From: Chlorogloea sp. CCALA 695
GTDB lineage: Bacteria; Cyanobacteriota; Cyanobacteriia; Cyanobacteriales; Chroococcidiopsidaceae
Assembly (NCBI RefSeq): GCF_003003885.1
Contig: NZ_PVWN01000031.1
Span: 1 to 49,341 of the forward strand
Length of the DNA: 49,341 nt
Direction of reading: 5' to 3'
Shown here: one piece after another, positions 46,056-49,341 of the stretch
How positions within the stretch are numbered: the stretch's first letter is position 1
How the letters are laid out: the number at the start of each line of letters is the position of its first letter
Made by a program: the position numbers and the translations under genes
Notes under the pieces: generated by a model
Seen by the model: the letters and a program-made list of their open reading frames with translations, nothing else
Told to the model about the DNA's origin: nothing
Database searches by the model: none

Positions 46056-48848
46056 ATGTTCGCACAATTGCTAGAGCAGCGAATGCACTGGGTTCGCTGG
46101 ATATTAACTATCGGGTGGCTTTTAGTGATCGCTTCTCTATTCTACGACCCTTGGACATCAGTATTAACCGAACCAGATCGTACCTGGAGTCCATTGCGGC
46201 TACCTAACGCCTGCGTTCAAGTCCAAGGCCAATGTTTATCCGAGCAACCTTACCCCTTGGGGACAACTCTATTTTGGGGAGCTATTGTCCCCTCGGCAAT
46301 CTTTATTTTGTTGGTGTTTGGACACGAGCTATGGCGGCGGATTTGCCCCTTATCATTTTTATCCCAAATTCCTCGCGCCCTGGGTTGGCAACGACAATTT
46401 AAACGAGAAAATAAAAAGACTGGCAAAGTACGCTATGAATTGGCAAAGGTTAACTCTGATTCTTGGCTGGGCAAAAACTATCATTACGTGCAGTTTGGGT
46501 GGCTGTTTGCAGGGTTATGTGGGCGAATTTTATTTTTTAATGCTGATCGCTTAGTATTAGCAGGTTGGTTGCTATTTACAATTGTGGCAGCGATCGCCGT
46601 AGGCTATTTGTACGGGGGTAAGTCTTGGTGTCAATACTTCTGCCCAATGGCTCCGGTGCAAAGCATTTACAGCAAACCAGGAGGCTTGTTGAGTAGCAAA
46701 GCCCACATGAGCGATCGCACTATTACTCAATCTATGTGTCGCACTGTACTACCCGATGGTCAAGAACAAAGTGCTTGTGTGGCTTGCCAAAATCCTTGCA
46801 TTGATATTGACTCTGAACGCACCTATTGGGACAGCTTAAATAAGCCCGAAACTTCGTTTCTGCGCTATAGCTACGTAGGCTTAGTAGTTGGCTATTTTAT
46901 TTATTACTATTTATATGCAGGCAACTGGAATTATTACTTTTCCGGGGCGTGGCTCAGGCAAATCGACCAACTAGCATCCCTGTTTAGCCCTGGACTCTAT
47001 CTTTTTGGACAATCTATTAATATTCCCAAAATAGTTGCCGTTCCCCTGGTGCTAGGCGGCTGTACGGCGATCGCTTATTGGTTAGGACGTGCGATCGAAA
47101 AACGCGCAAAATCTTACAGTCGGCGACATTATCCAAATCTGGCGGTTGAGACGATTCGACATCGTATTTTTACCCTTTGTACTTTTGGAATTTTCAACTT
47201 TTTCTTTATCTTTGGGGGTCGTCCTTTAGTTCAGCTTTTACCTTTGTCGGTGCAATATATCTACGACTTGGGTTTGGTTTTGCTAAGTACCCTTTGGCTT
47301 TATAAAACTTGGCGACGCAGCCCTGATTTTTATGCTCGTGAAAATCTAGCTAGTCGATTCCGTAAGCAATTGGAAAAGTTGCAGCTAAATGTTTCGCAGT
47401 TTTTAGAAGGACGCGCGCTTAGTGACCTCAATACGCACGAAGTGTATGTATTAGCCAAAGTCCTACCTGGCTTCACTCGCGAGAAGCGACACCAAGCATA
47501 CAAGGGAGTCGTTCAAGAAGCGTTAGAGGAAGGCTATGTTAACTACTCCAGTAGTTTAGAAATTTTGCAGCAAATGCGCCAAGAGGTAGGTATTACCGAC
47601 GACGAACATCGTCAAGTGCTGGAAGAGTTGGGCATTGAAGATCCTGAGTTACTCAACCCCAATCGTCAACGCAGCTTAGAAAATCAGATTCGCTTGAGTG
47701 GCTACCGTAAATCCCTTGAGCGGTTGATGGCTTTGCAAAGAAAACAGAGTGATCGCGTGACTCTGCCAGATTCAGCCGCAATTCGTTCCTTGCGCCGCCA
47801 ATATTCGATCTCACCCCAAGAAGAAGATTGGATTTTGAGGGGGTTTTCAGCAAATGCAAGCAGCGTCAGTAAGGCAGAGTTTCTTGTGGCTCAATTACCC
47901 GAATTGATTAGTTGTCACTACGCTTTAAATCAACCTCTGCTCCACGAGCAGCAAGCGGTATTAACGCTGCTAAAGTCGCACGTAGCGCATAAAAAAGAAC
48001 TCATAGTGCGATCGCTTTTAGAAACTCTGGAAACTGTGCAAAATGAGCCAAATGCTTTGACAATAGCACAGTCTTTGCAACAGTCTTCGTCAATGATTTT
48101 GAGGGAAATTTTAGAGCGTGAAAATTGGCGCGATCGCCTCTCCCTTGAGATTATGCAAACTCTAACTCAGTTAGGAGATCCCGTTAGTTGTTCTTTGGAA
48201 TTTTCCGAGCGAGAGATTATAGAGCGTTTAGAAACCTTGATAAAAGAGCAAAACCCCCTGATTCAATCGGCTGCAATTTACGCGATCGCATGGCTGGACT
48301 CCGAACGCGCTCAGGCGATCGCCCAAAATATACATTATGAGTCACCACATCTTTTGGTGCAGGAAACTACCCAATTGCTGCTGTTGTCAACTCCACACCC
48401 ACCCCTAACAGCATTTCCGACTTTAGAAAAATTAGTTTATTTATTTAATAGTGATTTCTTCCACCGCGTGCAGAGTGAAACGTTAATAGCACTTGCTAAT
48501 CTAGCTGAAGTGAAAAATTATTCTAGTGGTGAGACGATTACAGAAGCAGGCGATACTTGTCGCGAATTGTTGCTGTTAATTGAAGGCAATGCTAAGATTC
48601 ACTATCAAACTGAGACGGGGATTCAAGTTAAGTACATCCATCCCGGACAAACACTAGATGAGCTTGAAGTTTTAGCCCATAGTACATCAGAAAATACCAT
48701 TATCGCAGATAGCCAAAATACGCGCATTCTCACCATCCCCGTCGATAGCTTCGACAACTTACTTGATCGCGATCCTGATTTTGCCCGTCGGGTGTTGGAG
48801 TTAGAAAGTCGCCAGTTACAGCAATTTGTGCGATCGCTGCAAACTTAA
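46056..48848 (+). CDS. Large membrane iron-sulfur (NapH/NosR-like) protein fused to a cyclic-nucleotide-binding-like domain
   Basis: The 930-residue protein has an N-terminal membrane part (helices at about 14-30, 72-92, 147-185) with RRICPLSFL (C97), WCQYFCPM (C192, C196) and a further cluster C228, C241, C244, C248 (ACVACQNPCIDID), all similar to polyferredoxin membrane subunits such as NapH and NosR. More helices follow at about 268-345 and 370-415. A long soluble region of helical repeats (about 430-790) includes HEAT-like alternation. The C-terminal domain (about 812-925: YSSGETITEAGDTCRELLLL, GQTLDELEVLAH) matches the cNMP-binding fold. It may relay electrons in the membrane under ligand control. 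Partner proteins are not adjacent. Confidence 0.82.
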   Translation: MFAQLLEQRMHWVRWILTIGWLLVIASLFYDPWTSVLTEPDRTWSPLRLPNACVQVQGQCLSEQPYPLGTTLFWGAIVPSAIFILLVFGHELWRRICPLSFLSQIPRALGWQRQFKRENKKTGKVRYELAKVNSDSWLGKNYHYVQFGWLFAGLCGRILFFNADRLVLAGWLLFTIVAAIAVGYLYGGKSWCQYFCPMAPVQSIYSKPGGLLSSKAHMSDRTITQSMCRTVLPDGQEQSACVACQNPCIDIDSERTYWDSLNKPETSFLRYSYVGLVVGYFIYYYLYAGNWNYYFSGAWLRQIDQLASLFSPGLYLFGQSINIPKIVAVPLVLGGCTAIAYWLGRAIEKRAKSYSRRHYPNLAVETIRHRIFTLCTFGIFNFFFIFGGRPLVQLLPLSVQYIYDLGLVLLSTLWLYKTWRRSPDFYARENLASRFRKQLEKLQLNVSQFLEGRALSDLNTHEVYVLAKVLPGFTREKRHQAYKGVVQEALEEGYVNYSSSLEILQQMRQEVGITDDEHRQVLEELGIEDPELLNPNRQRSLENQIRLSGYRKSLERLMALQRKQSDRVTLPDSAAIRSLRRQYSISPQEEDWILRGFSANASSVSKAEFLVAQLPELISCHYALNQPLLHEQQAVLTLLKSHVAHKKELIVRSLLETLETVQNEPNALTIAQSLQQSSSMILREILERENWRDRLSLEIMQTLTQLGDPVSCSLEFSEREIIERLETLIKEQNPLIQSAAIYAIAWLDSERAQAIAQNIHYESPHLLVQETTQLLLLSTPHPPLTAFPTLEKLVYLFNSDFFHRVQSETLIALANLAEVKNYSSGETITEAGDTCRELLLLIEGNAKIHYQTETGIQVKYIHPGQTLDELEVLAHSTSENTIIADSQNTRILTIPVDSFDNLLDRDPDFARRVLELESRQLQQFVRSLQT

Positions 48849-49305
48849 CAGGTAGTACAGATTGGTCTTTTAAAGTTTAGTTTTGAGCTTGTTGAGCTAT
48901 CTCATGCAACTAGACAACTGCATAACAATCTTTTATACACGCCGATATATAGGGTATCTATTCATGAAGTCTGAGCGGTAAGTCAACAAAAGACTAATCT
49001 GCATTACTTAAAACTTCTGGCTCATCATCCAAAGATAAGAAATATTGAATTAAATTTTTGCTCTTACTTGCTGTATCCAGCGCGACGATCTACCCAATAA
49101 TTGTGTCCGCTACCATCTACATTTGACTTTTGCAAATTAGAATTAGCTCTATTAGCTGTGATCGCACTTTCTACAAGCAAGCCCAATTTGATTGATTGGC
49201 GAGGTAAGTGCGATCGCTTATTTGCACTTTCAAATAACACTTACACTGGTAGGCTAGGGAAAATAGGCGTTGCATAATTGAAGAATGATATTGAGGGAAC
49301 AGACC
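48849..49305. other. 457-bp region with gene relic and IS-proximal repeats
   Basis: On the minus strand, 48994-49089 encodes IVALDTASKSKNLIQYFLSL followed by DDEPEVLSNAD and TAG, a C-terminus typical of c-type cytochrome or related exported proteins, with no start and stops upstream: a relic. Copy C of the direct repeat (49158-49217) follows, then the IS1-like left end. No intact gene. Confidence 0.5.
49158..49217 (+). repeat. Direct repeat copy C, partial, near the IS1-like element
   Basis: GTGATCGCACTTTCTACAAG then CAAGCCCAATTTGATTGATTGGC matches copy B (GCGATCGCACTTTCTACCAGCAAGCCCA...CTTGATTGAC) with an internal deletion of about 35 bases. It shares the B-specific ACTTTCTA, so B and C are closer to each other than to the gene copy A. 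Confidence 0.6.
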
Positions 49306-49341
49306 ATGCAATGCCCTGACTGTGGATCAACCCGCATTCGG
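49306..49341 (+). mobile_element. 5' start of an IS1-family-like transposase, cut by the window edge
   Basis: ATG at 49306 begins MQCPDCGSTRIR, the zinc-finger-like N-terminus (C3, C6) of cyanobacterial IS1-family transposases (InsA-type). Only 12 codons are present. A candidate left end is GGTAGGCTAGGGAAAATAGG near 49248. Whether the whole element is intact lies beyond the window. Confidence 0.6.

Overview
The window reads as cyanobacterial chromosome. The octamer GCGATCGC (HIP1) and its core CGATCG are scattered through nearly all genes. Several families are typical of cyanobacteria: Ycf34, a HetZ-like protein, the DUF3038/DUF4335 pair, an FHA-fused class A penicillin-binding protein, and a biotin synthase next to BioY. 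A three-unit cyanobacterial Pho box lies in front of pstS. Base composition is moderately AT-rich. A HetZ-like gene, heptanucleotide repeats and a GAGACGTTGCA palindrome suggest a Nostocales or Chroococcidiopsis-like lineage. That placement is inference; no rRNA or other marker here settles it.

Layout. 1-8.5 kb: TPR protein, degenerate-GGDEF/EAL protein, HetZ-like protein, M61 peptidase, and a pair of exported ferritin-like proteins. 8.5-16.2 kb (all minus strand): ComB-like phosphatase, cytochrome c maturation protein (CcsA/CcsB family), DUF3352 protein, then the pstSCAB phosphate transporter behind its Pho box. 16.3-18.7 kb (plus): bioB, bioY, lspA, closed by a perfect 20-bp hairpin. 18.7-26.6 kb: a secreted Pro/Thr/Gly-rich protein with 90-bp repeats, FHA-PBP1, the DUF4335/DUF3038 pair, apt, an orphan ABC permease, two small proteins and tRNA-Gly(UCC). 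26.7-33.7 kb: GNAT acetyltransferase, an unidentified 190-residue protein, a compact gor-esterase-hisC operon, a cyclopropane-fatty-acid-synthase-like methyltransferase and a class D beta-lactamase. 33.8-35.6 kb: a restriction-modification locus. 35.6-40.2 kb: CCA/poly(A) polymerase family, ycf34-tsaB, a RelE/Phd toxin-antitoxin pair and ilvA. 40.2-49.3 kb: a nucleotidyltransferase, a frameshifted pentapeptide gene, a VOC protein, class I aldolase plus an acyltransferase-like gene, a broken brnTA module, a 930-residue membrane iron-sulfur/cNMP-domain fusion, and the first codons of an IS1-type transposase at the edge.

The main biological theme is decay of self-versus-nonself and addiction functions. 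The restriction endonuclease carries two in-frame TAA codons while its methyltransferase is intact. The BrnT toxin has a TAG at a codon that is normally Trp while BrnA is intact. The brnTA module sits between a real and a duplicated 3' end of the upstream acyltransferase gene, and a third partial copy lies next to the IS1-like element. I found no clearly new multi-gene system. The most unusual intact protein is the polyferredoxin-cNMP fusion at 46056-48848.
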